A stretch of DNA of 64,000 nucleotides from Clostridium pascui (GTDB lineage Bacteria; Bacillota; Clostridia; Clostridiales; Clostridiaceae), in the NCBI RefSeq assembly GCF_016908015.1, contig NZ_JAFBDB010000002.1:62001-126000 (forward strand). Direction: 5' to 3'. Below the pieces are notes generated by a model. The model made no database searches. It was given only the letters and a program-made list of their open reading frames with translations, and was not told where the DNA came from. Shown here piece by piece: positions 27,595-38,324 of the stretch; the stretch's first letter is position 1; each line of letters starts with the position of its first letter. Position numbers and translations under genes: made by a program.

Positions 27595-29427
27595 ATGTGC
27601 GGAATAGTAGGTTATATAGGCAAAAGACAGGCGTCTTCACTTTTAGTTGAAGGGCTTTCAAAATTAGAATATAGGGGATATGATTCATCAGGTGTTGCTA
27701 TAATGGACCCCGATAGTGATGATATCAATGTAGTAAAATGCAAAGGCAGACTTGCAAATTTAGAAGCAAAGTTAAATAATACTCCATTAAACGGAACACT
27801 TGGAATTGGTCATACAAGATGGGCTACTCATGGTGAGCCATCTGACTTAAATTCTCATCCTCATAGTAATTCAGATGAAACTATAAGTGTTGTTCATAAT
27901 GGTATAATTGAAAATTATATAAATTTAAGAGAATGGTTAACTTCTAAGGGATATAAGTTCTTATCTGAAACAGATACAGAAGTTATACCTCATTTAGTAG
28001 ATTACTACTATAAAGGTGACTTATTAGATGCAGTTATGAAGGCAGTTTCTAAAATGGAAGGAAGCTATGCTATAGGTGTTGTATGTAGTAAAGAACCTGA
28101 TAAACTTGTAGCAGTAAGAAAAGACAGTCCACTTATTGTAGGACTTGGAAAAGATGAGTGTTTTATTGCTTCTGATATACCAGCAGTATTAAATCATACA
28201 AGAGATATTTATCTTTTAAATGATAAAGAATTTGTTTTAATGACAAGAGATGGTATAAAGCTATTTACAGAAGACAAGGAAGAAATAAAAAAGGATATAT
28301 ATCATGTAACATGGAATGCCGATGCTGCTGAAAAGGGCGGATATGAAGATTTCATGCTAAAGGAAATTCATGAGCAACCAAAGGTTATAAAGGATACTAT
28401 GACATCAAGAGTTATGCCTGGAAAACCAATTACTCTTGACGATATAACTATAACTCATGATCAGATAGAAAATATATCAAAGATTTATATAGTAGCATGC
28501 GGAACTGCTTATCATGCAGGAGTAGTTGGGAAATATGTTATAGAAAAGTTAGCAAGAATACCAGTTGAAATAGATATAGCTTCAGAATTTAGATATAGAA
28601 ATCCTATAATAGATGAAAAGACATTAATGATAGTTATAAGTCAATCTGGTGAAACAGCAGATACTTTAGCAGCATTAAGAGAAGCTAGAATTCGTGGAGC
28701 AAGAGTTATTGCTGTAACTAATGTAGTGGGAAGTTCAGTTTCAAGAGAAGCAGATGATGTATTATATACTTGGGCAGGACCAGAAATTGCAGTTGCATCA
28801 ACAAAGGCTTATGAAACTCAGCTTATAGCTATGTATATAATTGCTTTATACTTTGCTCAGCATAAGAAAACTTTAAGTGAAGAAGAGTTAGAAAGCTTAA
28901 AAGAAGAAATGCTTACACTACCTGAAAAAGCAGAAGAGTGCTTAAAGCATAAAGAAGTAATACAAAAGTTTGCAGCAAAGACATACATGCATAAAGATAT
29001 GTTCTTCTTGGGAAGAGGACTTGATTATGCGGTAGCTATGGAAGGATCCTTGAAGCTTAAGGAAATATCATATATACACTCAGAAGCATATGCAGGTGGA
29101 GAATTAAAGCACGGCCCAATAGCTTTAATAGAAGATGGAACTATAGTTGTTGCATTAGCAACTCAAGATGATTTATTTGATAAAATGGTAAGCAACGTAA
29201 AGGAAGTTAAAACAAGAGGAGCTAATGTGCTTGGAATAGCATTTGAAGGAAATGAAAGCATAGAAAAAACAGTGGATTCAGCAATTTATTTACCAAGAAT
29301 AAATCCATTATTTGCTCCATTACTTTCAGTAATACCACTTCAATTATTCTCTTATTATTCAGCAGTTCAGAAGGGCTGCGACGTTGATAAACCAAGAAAT
29401 TTAGCAAAATCAGTTACAGTGGAATAA
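27595..29427 (+). CDS. glmS: Glutamine-fructose-6-phosphate aminotransferase
   Basis: This enzyme makes glucosamine-6-phosphate from fructose-6-phosphate and glutamine, the entry to amino-sugar synthesis. The N-terminal glutaminase has the catalytic cysteine right after Met (MCGIVGYIG), with HTRWATHGEP and the NGIIEN loop. Two SIS sugar-isomerase domains follow (ISQSGETADTLAALREA; SEAYAGGELKHGPIALI), ending in the typical DKPRNLAKSVTVE. Length is 610 residues. It is controlled by the ribozyme in its leader and ends in a strong terminator. Confidence 0.97.
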   Translation: MCGIVGYIGKRQASSLLVEGLSKLEYRGYDSSGVAIMDPDSDDINVVKCKGRLANLEAKLNNTPLNGTLGIGHTRWATHGEPSDLNSHPHSNSDETISVVHNGIIENYINLREWLTSKGYKFLSETDTEVIPHLVDYYYKGDLLDAVMKAVSKMEGSYAIGVVCSKEPDKLVAVRKDSPLIVGLGKDECFIASDIPAVLNHTRDIYLLNDKEFVLMTRDGIKLFTEDKEEIKKDIYHVTWNADAAEKGGYEDFMLKEIHEQPKVIKDTMTSRVMPGKPITLDDITITHDQIENISKIYIVACGTAYHAGVVGKYVIEKLARIPVEIDIASEFRYRNPIIDEKTLMIVISQSGETADTLAALREARIRGARVIAVTNVVGSSVSREADDVLYTWAGPEIAVASTKAYETQLIAMYIIALYFAQHKKTLSEEELESLKEEMLTLPEKAEECLKHKEVIQKFAAKTYMHKDMFFLGRGLDYAVAMEGSLKLKEISYIHSEAYAGGELKHGPIALIEDGTIVVALATQDDLFDKMVSNVKEVKTRGANVLGIAFEGNESIEKTVDSAIYLPRINPLFAPLLSVIPLQLFSYYSAVQKGCDVDKPRNLAKSVTVE

Positions 29428-29476
29428 GTTTTAGATAAATACAATTTTTATAATCAATAATAAAGCTTGATTGAGC

Positions 29477-29527
29477 CTCGTGAGAGTAATAAAGGAAAAA
29501 CCTTTCGTACTTTCACGAGTTTTTTTA
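29477..29527 (+). terminator. Terminator after glmS
   Basis: CTCGTGA (29477-29483) pairs with TCACGAG (29513-29519), with an inner AAAGG/CCTTT hairpin, followed by seven T from 29520. Confidence 0.9.
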
Positions 29528-29572
29528 TTTGCTGCTATGCATCTAGTAGCAGCACAAGTAAAGTAAGTGTTG

Positions 29573-29602
29573 TTGAAGATTGATTAAACATAATAGTATA
29601 AT
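29573..29602 (+). promoter_or_regulatory. Putative promoter of the phosphoesterase gene
   Basis: TTGAAG (29573-29578) and TATAAT (29597-29602) are 18 nt apart, 40 bp before the start codon. Confidence 0.5.
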
Positions 29603-29642
29603 TATAAGGTGTAGATTAAGGAAAGTATGGTGAGGTTTTTAA

Positions 29643-30500
29643 ATGAAACTCAAATCAAAAAGAAGCAGAAACCATTTCATAATATTCTTTATAATTATAG
29701 GTTTAGTTATATTTTTTATATGGCAAAATAATGATATTGTTATATCAACTTATGAATATAGAAATTTAAAAGTTCCTAAGGGTTTTTATAACTATAAAAT
29801 TGTTCAGATTTCAGATTTACACAATAAAAATTATCATGATAAATTATCAAAAAAAGTTAAAGAAATTAATCCTGATATCATTGTAATAACTGGAGATTTA
29901 ATTGATAGGCGGAATACTAGAATTGATATAGCAGTAGAATTTGTACAGCAAATGGTTAAAATAGCACCTACATACTATGTTTCAGGAAACCATGAGCAAT
30001 TGTCGGGAGAATATGATGAACTAAAAGAAAAATTGGAAGAGCTAAATGTAATAAATATCGATAATTCCTATGCTGTATTAAATCAAGGAGGAAATAGTAT
30101 TGGTCTAATGGGAATAGCTGACCCTGCAATACAGCAGAGCGAAGGAACTTATCTTTGGGGTGATAACAGAGAGTATATTAAAAATGGTCTTGAAGAATTA
30201 TTTAAAAATATAGATACCAATTTTAATATTTTACTTTCTCATAGACCAGAACAATTTAGCATATATAAAGAGATAAATGTTAATTTAGTTTTTAGTGGGC
30301 ATGCACATGGAGGACAAATCAGGGTTCCATTTATTGGTGGACTAGTTGCACCAAATCAAGGCTTATTCCCCAAATACACAGGTGGAGTATACAATGATGG
30401 AGAAACATCAATGGTTGTAAGCCGAGGGTTAGGAAATAGTATTTTTCCTCTCCGAGTTTTTAATCGACCAGAGTTAGTGGTGGTTACTTTGAAAAAATAG
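29643..30500 (+). CDS. Membrane-anchored metallophosphoesterase (YkuE-like)
   Basis: An N-terminal membrane helix (FIIFFIIIGLVIFFIW) anchors a calcineurin-like phosphoesterase domain. Its metal motifs are in order: QISDLHN, ITGDLIDRR, VSGNHEQ, LLSHRPE and FSGHAHGGQIRVP. At 285 residues it resembles YkuE-type enzymes that act outside the membrane on lipid or cell-wall phosphates. The actual substrate cannot be read from sequence. It is a single gene with its own promoter and terminator. Confidence 0.9.
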   Translation: MKLKSKRSRNHFIIFFIIIGLVIFFIWQNNDIVISTYEYRNLKVPKGFYNYKIVQISDLHNKNYHDKLSKKVKEINPDIIVITGDLIDRRNTRIDIAVEFVQQMVKIAPTYYVSGNHEQLSGEYDELKEKLEELNVINIDNSYAVLNQGGNSIGLMGIADPAIQQSEGTYLWGDNREYIKNGLEELFKNIDTNFNILLSHRPEQFSIYKEINVNLVFSGHAHGGQIRVPFIGGLVAPNQGLFPKYTGGVYNDGETSMVVSRGLGNSIFPLRVFNRPELVVVTLKK

Positions 30501-30610
30501 TAAGTCTATACTATGTATATTCACATTTACGTAAATTAAAAGAATTTGCAGATAATCTAAAAATTATTATAGATAAGTTTAGTATATAAGAAGAAAACTT
30601 AGATAAGAAT

Positions 30611-30648
30611 AAAGTCTCTAGAGCAAATTAATTACTAGAGACTTTTTT
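30611..30648 (+). terminator. Terminator before glpP
   Basis: AAGTCTCTAG (30612-30621) pairs with CTAGAGACTT (30634-30643), followed by seven T. Confidence 0.92.
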
Positions 30649-30712
30649 TATTTACTATTATTAAAATATTTTTGCTATAATGGTATTACAAAGATGATGG
30701 GGAGTGGAAAGT

Positions 30713-31279
30713 GTGAAAAATGATTTTTATGATAGATTGAGTATTAATCCGATAATAGCTGCTGTGAAGGACCTGGTTACTCTAGAGAAGGCTATAAAAT
30801 CCCCTTGTGAAGTGATTTTTTTACTTACAGGAAATATATGCAATATTAAAGATATAGTTAGTAGAGTAAAAGCAGAAAATAAGAAGATATATATACATGT
30901 AGATTTAATGGAGGGATTTGCAAGAGATTCCTATGCACTAACCTACATAAAAGAAAATATAAAACCAGATGGAATAATAACTACTAAATCTAATTTAATA
31001 AAAATAGCTAAGGAGCTTGGAATCTTTGCTATACAGCGATTGTTTATAATAGATAATTTATCACTAAAAAGTGGGATACATTCTATAAATACTGTAAGGC
31101 CAGACGCTATAGAGGTTATGCCAGGGGTTATGCCTAAGATAACAAAGGAGATAAAAAGGCAGGTAAATGTTCCTATAATTACAGGAGGACTAATAAGTGA
31201 TAAGGAAGATGTAATAGGAAGTATCAATGCAGGAGCATTAGGGATATCTACAAGCAAAGAATATATATGGAATATGTAA
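30713..31279 (+). CDS. glpP: Glycerol uptake operon antiterminator GlpP
   Basis: GlpP is a TIM-barrel RNA-binding antiterminator that, with glycerol-3-phosphate, lets polymerase read through leader terminators of glycerol genes. Conserved segments are NPIIAAVKDL, IFLLTGNI, IYIHVDLMEGFARD, KPDGIITTK, AIQRLFIIDNLS, IEVMPGVMPKI and TGGLI. Of the nearby start codons, GTG 30713 lies 8 nt after GGGAG and is preferred to the GTG at 30704. Two matching leader structures follow, before the flavoprotein operon and before glpF. Confidence 0.94.
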   Translation: MKNDFYDRLSINPIIAAVKDLVTLEKAIKSPCEVIFLLTGNICNIKDIVSRVKAENKKIYIHVDLMEGFARDSYALTYIKENIKPDGIITTKSNLIKIAKELGIFAIQRLFIIDNLSLKSGIHSINTVRPDAIEVMPGVMPKITKEIKRQVNVPIITGGLISDKEDVIGSINAGALGISTSKEYIWNM

Positions 31280-31312
31280 AAGAAAACATGTTATAAACTG
31301 TCTGCGGAGTGC

Positions 31313-31341
31313 TTGACTACAAAAAAGTATAATGCTATAAT
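31313..31341 (+). promoter_or_regulatory. Promoter of the glycerol flavoprotein operon
   Basis: TTGACT (31313-31318) and TATAAT (31336-31341) are exactly 17 nt apart, just ahead of the first antitermination leader. Confidence 0.75.
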
Positions 31342-31364
31342 AAATACATAATATAATACTAAAA

Positions 31365-31434
31365 GGCAGAGTATAGAGAGCCATGATTTTAAAGGATATA
31401 GTTAAATATCCTTTTAAGTCATGGCTCTTTTTGA
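31365..31434 (+). promoter_or_regulatory. GlpP-type antitermination leader 1
   Basis: The block GGCAGAG-N4-GAGAGCCAT (31365-31384) is followed by a terminator: AGAGCCATGA (31377-31386) pairs with TCATGGCTCT (31419-31428), inner AAAGGATAT/ATATCCTTT, then a T-run. The same block and design recur before glpF. Overlap of the block with the 5' arm of the terminator fits antitermination by GlpP. Confidence 0.8.
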
Positions 31435-31454
31435 ATAAAGAGGGAGGAAAAAAT

Positions 31455-32888
31455 ATGTTTGATATAGTCATTGTTGGAGCTGGGGTTATAGGTTGTAGTA
31501 TTGCAAGAGAGCTATCAAGATATAATTTAAATATTTGTGTACTAGAAAAGGACTCAGATGTAGCAGCAGGCACATCTAAGGCTAATAGTGGGATAGTACA
31601 TGCAGGCTTTGATGCAAAGCCAAATACTTTAAAAGGAAAGCTAAATGCAAAAGGAAATGCTATGTTTGATATGCTTTCAAAGGAATTAGATTTCCCATTT
31701 AAGAGAAATGGTTCTTTAGTGCTATGCTTTGATGAAAATGATGTTGATAAATTAGAGGAACTAAAAGTAAAAGGTGAGAATAATGCCGTACCAGGAATTG
31801 AAATATTAAATAAAGAAGAAGTACTGAAATTAGAGCCAAGCATAAATGAAAATGTAGTAGCAGCTTTATATGCACCAACTGGAGGAATTGTATGTCCTTA
31901 TGAGATGACTATAGCTTATGCTGAAAATGCATATTCAAATGGAGTAGAATTTAAACTTAATACTGAAGTTAAAAATATAGAAAAAGTTGAAGATGGGTTT
32001 ATTATTGAAACTAGTGAAGGTAGTTTTAAAAGCAAAGTAGTTATAAATGCAGCTGGATTATTTGCAGATGATTTAAATAATATGATAAGTAAAAATAAAA
32101 TAAATATCATAGCTAGAAAAGGAGAATATTGCCTTTTTGATAAAGCAGCTGGTGCTATGGCAACAAGAACTCTTTTCCAGCTACCAACAAAGATGGGTAA
32201 AGGAGTACTAGTAACGCCTACTGTGGATGGAAACTTACTTATAGGACCCAATGCAGTAGATGTACAAGATAGAACTGATATGGGCACAACTCAAGATGGC
32301 TTAGATGGTATATTAAATAAAGCTAAGATGACACTAAAGGAGATACCAATGAGACAAGTCATCACTTCCTTTTCAGGACTTAGAGCTCACAGCACAGCGG
32401 ATGATTTTATAATAGGAGAAGCTGAAGATGTAGAAGGATTTATAAATGTAGCTGGGATAGAATCACCAGGACTTTCAAGTGCACCTGCCATAGCAAAAAT
32501 GGTTGAAGGCATAGTGGTCGAAAAATTGTCTCCAGCTAGAAATGAAAAATTTAATCCTATAAGACAAGGAATTCCTAAGTTTAGGGAAATGGATAATGAA
32601 GAAAGAAGGAATCTAATAAATAAAGATTCATCTTACGGCAAAATGGTATGCAGATGTGAAACAGTAACAGAAGGTGAAATACTAAGTGCTATAAGAAGAC
32701 CACTTGGGGCAAGAGACTTAGACGGAGTTAAAAGAAGAACAAGAGCGGGTATGGGAAGATGCCAATCAGGTTTCTGCTCAACAAAGATAGTTTCAATCCT
32801 ATCAAGGGAATTAAATGTACCTGAAATTGAGATCACTAAGTTTGGTGGAAACTCTAGGCTGCTAATAGGAAGAAATAAGGAAATATAG
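31455..32888 (+). CDS. FAD-dependent oxidoreductase with C-terminal [2Fe-2S] BFD domain (GlpA-like)
   Basis: The FAD motif IVGAGVIGCSIARELS opens a DAO-family domain related to glycerol-3-phosphate dehydrogenase and L-2-hydroxyglutarate oxidase. The C-terminal 75 residues form a BFD-like iron-sulfur domain: MVCRCETVTEGEI and GMGRCQSGFCSTKI carry four cysteines. ATG 31455 follows AGGGAGG; the frame is open upstream to 31383, but that part is the leader terminator. With the next two genes and glpF/glpK it probably oxidises glycerol-3-phosphate. The direct substrate is inferred from context. Confidence 0.88.
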   Translation: MFDIVIVGAGVIGCSIARELSRYNLNICVLEKDSDVAAGTSKANSGIVHAGFDAKPNTLKGKLNAKGNAMFDMLSKELDFPFKRNGSLVLCFDENDVDKLEELKVKGENNAVPGIEILNKEEVLKLEPSINENVVAALYAPTGGIVCPYEMTIAYAENAYSNGVEFKLNTEVKNIEKVEDGFIIETSEGSFKSKVVINAAGLFADDLNNMISKNKINIIARKGEYCLFDKAAGAMATRTLFQLPTKMGKGVLVTPTVDGNLLIGPNAVDVQDRTDMGTTQDGLDGILNKAKMTLKEIPMRQVITSFSGLRAHSTADDFIIGEAEDVEGFINVAGIESPGLSSAPAIAKMVEGIVVEKLSPARNEKFNPIRQGIPKFREMDNEERRNLINKDSSYGKMVCRCETVTEGEILSAIRRPLGARDLDGVKRRTRAGMGRCQSGFCSTKIVSILSRELNVPEIEITKFGGNSRLLIGRNKEI

Positions 32889-32904
32889 TTTGGGGGAGTG
32901 GAAA

Positions 32905-34164
32905 ATGAGACAGCATGATATAGTAATAATAGGTGGAGGTCCTGCAGGTCTTGCTGCTGCAATAGGAGCAAGGGAAGAAGGAATAGAAGATATATTAATA
33001 TTAGAGAGAGATAATTGCCTCGGAGGAATACTAAATCAATGTATTCATAATGGATTCGGGCTTCATACTTTTAAAGAAGAGCTTACAGGACCAGAGTATG
33101 CTGAAAGATTTGTAGATAAAGTAAAAGAAATGAATGTACCATATAAGTTAAATACTATGGTTATAGATATAAATAAAGATAAAATTATAACAGCAGTTAA
33201 TGAAGAAGATGGTATTTTAGAAATTAAAGCAAAATCTATAATTCTAGCTATGGGATGTCGTGAAAGACCAAGAGGGGCTATAAACATACCAGGAAGCAGA
33301 TGTGCAGGTATATATTCTGCAGGAGCTGCTCAAAAGTTCGTAAATATTGATGGATACATGCCAGGTAAGGAAGTAGTTATTCTTGGTTCTGGAGATATAG
33401 GACTTATAATGGCAAGAAGAATGACTCTAGAAGGTGCTAAGGTTAAGGCTGTTGTTGAACTTATGCCATATTCAGGAGGACTTAAGAGAAATATTGTTCA
33501 ATGTTTAGATGATTTTGGTATTCCATTAAAGCTTGCTCACACTGTTACTGATATAAAAGGAAAAGATAGACTTGAAGGGGTTACTATAGCAAAGGTGGAT
33601 GAGAATCGTAAACCTATAAAAGGAACAGAGGAGTATATTCCTTGTGATACTCTACTTTTATCAGTAGGTCTTGTTCCAGAAAATGAATTGTCTGCAAAGG
33701 CTGATGTGGAGTTGTCACAAGTTACAGGAGGTCCGATAGTTAACGAAAGTCTTCAAACTAACATTGAAGGAGTTTTTGCTTGCGGAAATGTACTTCATGT
33801 TCATGACTTAGTTGATTATGTTACAGAGGAAAGTGTAAGTGCAGGAAAAAATGCTGCAAGATATATAAACGGACAAACTTTTAATAAGACTGGAATAGAG
33901 GTAATTGCAACAAATGGAGCTAGATATACAGTTCCTAAGTTTATTAACCCGGAAAATATAAATAAGTTAATAGATTTAAGATTTAGAGTTGGAGATGTTT
34001 ATAAAGATAATTATATTTCTATTTACTTTGATGAAGTAAGAGAAATGCATATAAAGAAAAGAATACTTACTCCAGGGGAAATGGAAACAGTAAAACTTAC
34101 AAAAGCATTATTTGAAAAACATCCAGATTGTAAGAATATTACTGTTAAGGTGGAAGGAGAGTAA
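32905..34164 (+). CDS. FAD/NAD-dependent oxidoreductase, partner of the GlpA-like protein
   Basis: A pyridine-nucleotide-disulfide-type flavoprotein of 419 residues. It has the FAD motif IIGGGPAGLAAAIGA, the NAD-type motif VILGSGDIGLIMARR and the C-terminal FACGNVLHVHDLVDYV. Such proteins follow GlpA-like flavoproteins and DUF1667 proteins in many anaerobes and probably pass electrons from glycerol-3-phosphate to NAD or a quinone-free acceptor. ATG 32905 is preceded by GGGGGAG; the TTG at 32890 is rejected. Confidence 0.88.
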   Translation: MRQHDIVIIGGGPAGLAAAIGAREEGIEDILILERDNCLGGILNQCIHNGFGLHTFKEELTGPEYAERFVDKVKEMNVPYKLNTMVIDINKDKIITAVNEEDGILEIKAKSIILAMGCRERPRGAINIPGSRCAGIYSAGAAQKFVNIDGYMPGKEVVILGSGDIGLIMARRMTLEGAKVKAVVELMPYSGGLKRNIVQCLDDFGIPLKLAHTVTDIKGKDRLEGVTIAKVDENRKPIKGTEEYIPCDTLLLSVGLVPENELSAKADVELSQVTGGPIVNESLQTNIEGVFACGNVLHVHDLVDYVTEESVSAGKNAARYINGQTFNKTGIEVIATNGARYTVPKFINPENINKLIDLRFRVGDVYKDNYISIYFDEVREMHIKKRILTPGEMETVKLTKALFEKHPDCKNITVKVEGE

Positions 34165-34169
34165 TAGTT

Positions 34170-34541
34170 ATGAGTGAAAAGAGAGAATTAACCTGCATTG
34201 GTTGTCCAGTAGGCTGTATGCTAGAAGTAACACTAGAAGATGGAATGGTAGTAGATGTAAAGGGAAATACATGTCTAATAGGAAAAAATTATGCAGAAAG
34301 AGAATGTACTAATCCTACAAGAATAGTTACTTCATCTGTTAAAGTAGGAAATGGAGAAATTGACGCAGTTTCTGTGAAAACAAAATCAGATATTCCAAAA
34401 AATAAAATTATGCAATGCATAGAAGAACTTAGAGGTGTAGTTGTAGAAGCTCCCGTAAATATTGGAGATATTATACTAACAAATGTTGCTGGAACAGGAG
34501 TTAATGTAATTGCTACCAAAAGTATTGCAAAAATGAACTAG
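34170..34541 (+). CDS. DUF1667 family protein (cysteine-rich)
   Basis: The 123-residue protein starts MSEKRELTCIGCPVGCML, with a CxxCxxxC motif fit to bind metal or an Fe-S cluster, plus later cysteines in GNTCLIGKNYAERECTNP. It belongs to DUF1667, which accompanies GlpA/GlpB-like flavoprotein pairs. It lies 5 bp after the previous gene. It probably replaces a GlpC-like electron-transfer subunit, which is inference from the constant neighbourhood. Confidence 0.88.
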   Translation: MSEKRELTCIGCPVGCMLEVTLEDGMVVDVKGNTCLIGKNYAERECTNPTRIVTSSVKVGNGEIDAVSVKTKSDIPKNKIMQCIEELRGVVVEAPVNIGDIILTNVAGTGVNVIATKSIAKMN

Positions 34542-34553
34542 GTAGTATATAAT
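34525..34553 (+). promoter_or_regulatory. Promoter of glpF-glpK, overlapping the DUF1667 gene end
   Basis: TTGCAA (34525-34530) and TATAAT (34548-34553) are 17 nt apart. The -35 box is inside the last codons of the preceding gene. Confidence 0.6.
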
Positions 34554-34601
34554 ATAAATATAGAGATTTTTCAGAAAATATTTTTAAAAATAAAATATTT
34601 G

Positions 34602-34666
34602 GGCGGAGATATGAGAGCCATTATTAGGAAAAGGATATTATCCTTTTCTTAGTAATGGCTTTTTTA
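34602..34666 (+). promoter_or_regulatory. GlpP-type antitermination leader 2
   Basis: The block GGCGGAG-N4-GAGAGCCAT (34602-34621) matches leader 1 in sequence and spacing. It is followed by a terminator in which GCCATTA (34617-34623) pairs with TAATGGC (34653-34659), inner AAAAGGATA/TATCCTTTT, then T6. It controls glpF and glpK. Confidence 0.82.
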
Positions 34667-34782
34667 CGCTCCTTATTAAATCTACTTTATGAAAATGGTT
34701 TCAACCATATGCAGCGATTAAATTTATATCAAATAGATATAAATTTAATATAAAAAATAACAAGGACTAAGGGGGAGTATGT

Positions 34783-35487
34783 ATGTCTAGTCTTATGGGC
34801 GAGTTTTTAGGGACAATGATGTTAATTCTACTAGGTGATGGAGTAGTGGCAGGTGTAGCTTTGAATAAAAGCAAAGCTCAAAATGCCGGATGGATGGTTG
34901 TAACCGCTGCTTGGGCATGTGCAGTTGCAATTCCAGCATTTATATTTGGAGTTGTAAGTGGCGCTCATTTTAATCCAGCTCTTACAATAGCTTTAGCTGC
35001 TATTGGGAAATTTTCTTGGGCACAAGTTCCAGGATATATAATAGCTCAATTTTTAGGAGCTATTGCAGGAGCTACTTTGGTATGGCTTGCTTATTTACCA
35101 CATTGGGCAGAAACAGAAGATAAGTCAGCAAAGCTGGGAGTATTCTGTACAGCACCAGCAATAAGAAATACTACAGGAAATCTTATAACTGAAATAATAG
35201 GTACTTTTGTATTAGTATTTGGAATTTTAGGACTTGGTCAAGTTAAGATGGCAGATGGACTTGGAACTTTAGCGGTAGGATTACTAATATTAGTTATAGG
35301 TCTTTCTTTAGGAGCACCTACAGGATATGCTATAAATCCAGCTAGAGATTTAGGACCTCGTATAGCACATGCAATACTTCCGATAGCAGGCAAGGGAGAT
35401 TCTGATTGGGAATATTCATGGATACCAGTTATAGGACCAATTATAGGAGCATTAGCTGGGGCTATATTATTTGTGATAGTCTTTTAA
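34783..35487 (+). CDS. glpF: Glycerol facilitator (aquaglyceroporin)
   Basis: A six-helix channel of the MIP family with both NPA motifs: SGAHFNPALTIA and GYAINPARDLGPR. The D after the second NPA (NPARD) and the extended loops mark a glycerol rather than water channel. Length is 234 residues. The ribosome site GGGGGAG lies 6 nt before ATG 34783. Glycerol enters through it and is trapped by GlpK, encoded 78 bp downstream. Confidence 0.95.
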   Translation: MSSLMGEFLGTMMLILLGDGVVAGVALNKSKAQNAGWMVVTAAWACAVAIPAFIFGVVSGAHFNPALTIALAAIGKFSWAQVPGYIIAQFLGAIAGATLVWLAYLPHWAETEDKSAKLGVFCTAPAIRNTTGNLITEIIGTFVLVFGILGLGQVKMADGLGTLAVGLLILVIGLSLGAPTGYAINPARDLGPRIAHAILPIAGKGDSDWEYSWIPVIGPIIGALAGAILFVIVF

Positions 35488-35535
35488 TGTAAATATTATT
35501 AACCAATATTGGACAGTATGAAAACCTTTAAATAA

Positions 35536-37062
<1,527 letters not shown>

Positions 37063-37080
37063 TTAAATAAATTAAGGTTG

Positions 37081-37125
37081 AAGATGGAATTCTATGAATT
37101 ACAATAGAGTTCCATCTTATTATAT
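37081..37125 (+). terminator. Terminator between convergent glpK and HD-GYP genes
   Basis: AAGATGGAATTCTAT (37081-37095) pairs with ATAGAGTTCCATCTT (37104-37118). Short A/T-rich tails on both sides would allow use in both directions. Confidence 0.7.
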
Positions 37126-37133
37126 TATACTTT

Positions 37134-38324
37134 TTAAATTTTAGATTTAGAGTCAATACTATAAAAGGTGTTATCAGTTAAGTTGATTATATTACCATTT
37201 TCTAACTGGATGATTGGAAGATATGGATATTTAACATAGTTATCAAAGCCAATTATTTTACCAGCAATACCATTAGGCAAATGTATTGTTTTATTTAGTT
37301 TGAAATACGTAGTTCTATGCAGAAATATACCTAAAATATTATTATCTAGTACCTCGTCTTTATTTTCACAGACAAATCTAATTGCTTCTGAAGGAAGAAG
37401 TCCAGTTGTATAGTTATACCCACCTACTAAATCATCGTATTCATGAGCTATATGAAGAATTCTGCCAAACAAACTTATTTCTTCTCCCCTTTTGCCGTTT
37501 GGGTATCCCTTACCGTTATAAGATTCATGATGATCTAAAATTCCATTAATAATTGACTTTTTACGTAAAAGTGGAGAGTTTGAAGTCATATTAGAGAAAA
37601 CTTCAAGATGCTTTTTCATTGCTGGGTGATTGTATTCTTGAGTTTTTAAAAAAGCCTTATATTCCTTATTAGGTAGTTCTGTAAAGCCTATATTTAAAAA
37701 CAATCCTGCAATGGCTAACTCAATTAAATCATCATTAGTCAATTCCACAGTTAGTCCAATCAAAAGTGAGATACAGGTTGTATTTATACTGTGAATTAAT
37801 AGTATATCATCATAGTCTTTGATTTTATTGAAAAGATTAATAAACGTGTTATTATTTGAAAATAAAGTTAATAAGTTTGATTTGATGTCTATTGCCCGGT
37901 TTCTTAAATTCTCTGATTCTAAAGTGCTTTCTAAAGAGGCCCAATAAGGTGAAGTTGATAGCATGCTTGTAATAGGATTAATAGTATTAGAATTAATATA
38001 ATTTTCAATTTCATAGATAGGAATATTTTTGTATTTTTTCATAATTTCATTTAAATCTTTTTTAAATCCAGTATTAATGTAGTTGTTATTCTGTAGAAAT
38101 TCTTCAAAATCCTTTACAGATGGGGCTACTAAAACATAGGTATCAGGCAATATGTGCTTTTTCATTATATTAATTAAAGAAACGTTTAAGTTTTTATTTT
38201 CATTAATAAGCATTAATCCATCTGACCTGTAAATAGGATGTAATAAAATATCGCCAGGAATAAGATCTTGGATTTGTTTTTTTATATAATTTTGTTTTAT
38301 AAAATGCCTTTTATCTTCAAACAT
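37134..38324 (-). CDS. Degenerate HD-GYP domain protein
   Basis: Residues about 170-345 form an HD-GYP fold, the class of cyclic-di-GMP phosphodiesterases. H178, H233, the HH pair at 265-266 and G273-Y274-P275 are kept, but the defining HD of HDIG is L210-N211 (FLNIG), so a main metal site is lost. The N-terminal 130 residues are unassigned. It is probably a binding or regulatory protein rather than a full phosphodiesterase. The start follows AAAGGGGAAG. The neighbouring unit encodes an AGDEF-type cyclase-like protein. Confidence 0.85.
   Translation of the reverse strand: MFEDKRHFIKQNYIKKQIQDLIPGDILLHPIYRSDGLMLINENKNLNVSLINIMKKHILPDTYVLVAPSVKDFEEFLQNNNYINTGFKKDLNEIMKKYKNIPIYEIENYINSNTINPITSMLSTSPYWASLESTLESENLRNRAIDIKSNLLTLFSNNNTFINLFNKIKDYDDILLIHSINTTCISLLIGLTVELTNDDLIELAIAGLFLNIGFTELPNKEYKAFLKTQEYNHPAMKKHLEVFSNMTSNSPLLRKKSIINGILDHHESYNGKGYPNGKRGEEISLFGRILHIAHEYDDLVGGYNYTTGLLPSEAIRFVCENKDEVLDNNILGIFLHRTTYFKLNKTIHLPNGIAGKIIGFDNYVKYPYLPIIQLENGNIINLTDNTFYSIDSKSKI

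Noticed and set aside
31383-31454. Extension of the GlpA-like gene upstream to 31383
   Set aside because: The extension translates the leader terminator; ATG 31455 has a proper ribosome site and begins at the FAD motif.
31238-31843. 201-codon minus-strand frame across glpP end and the flavoprotein gene
   Set aside because: It runs through a terminator hairpin and overlaps a well-supported gene.
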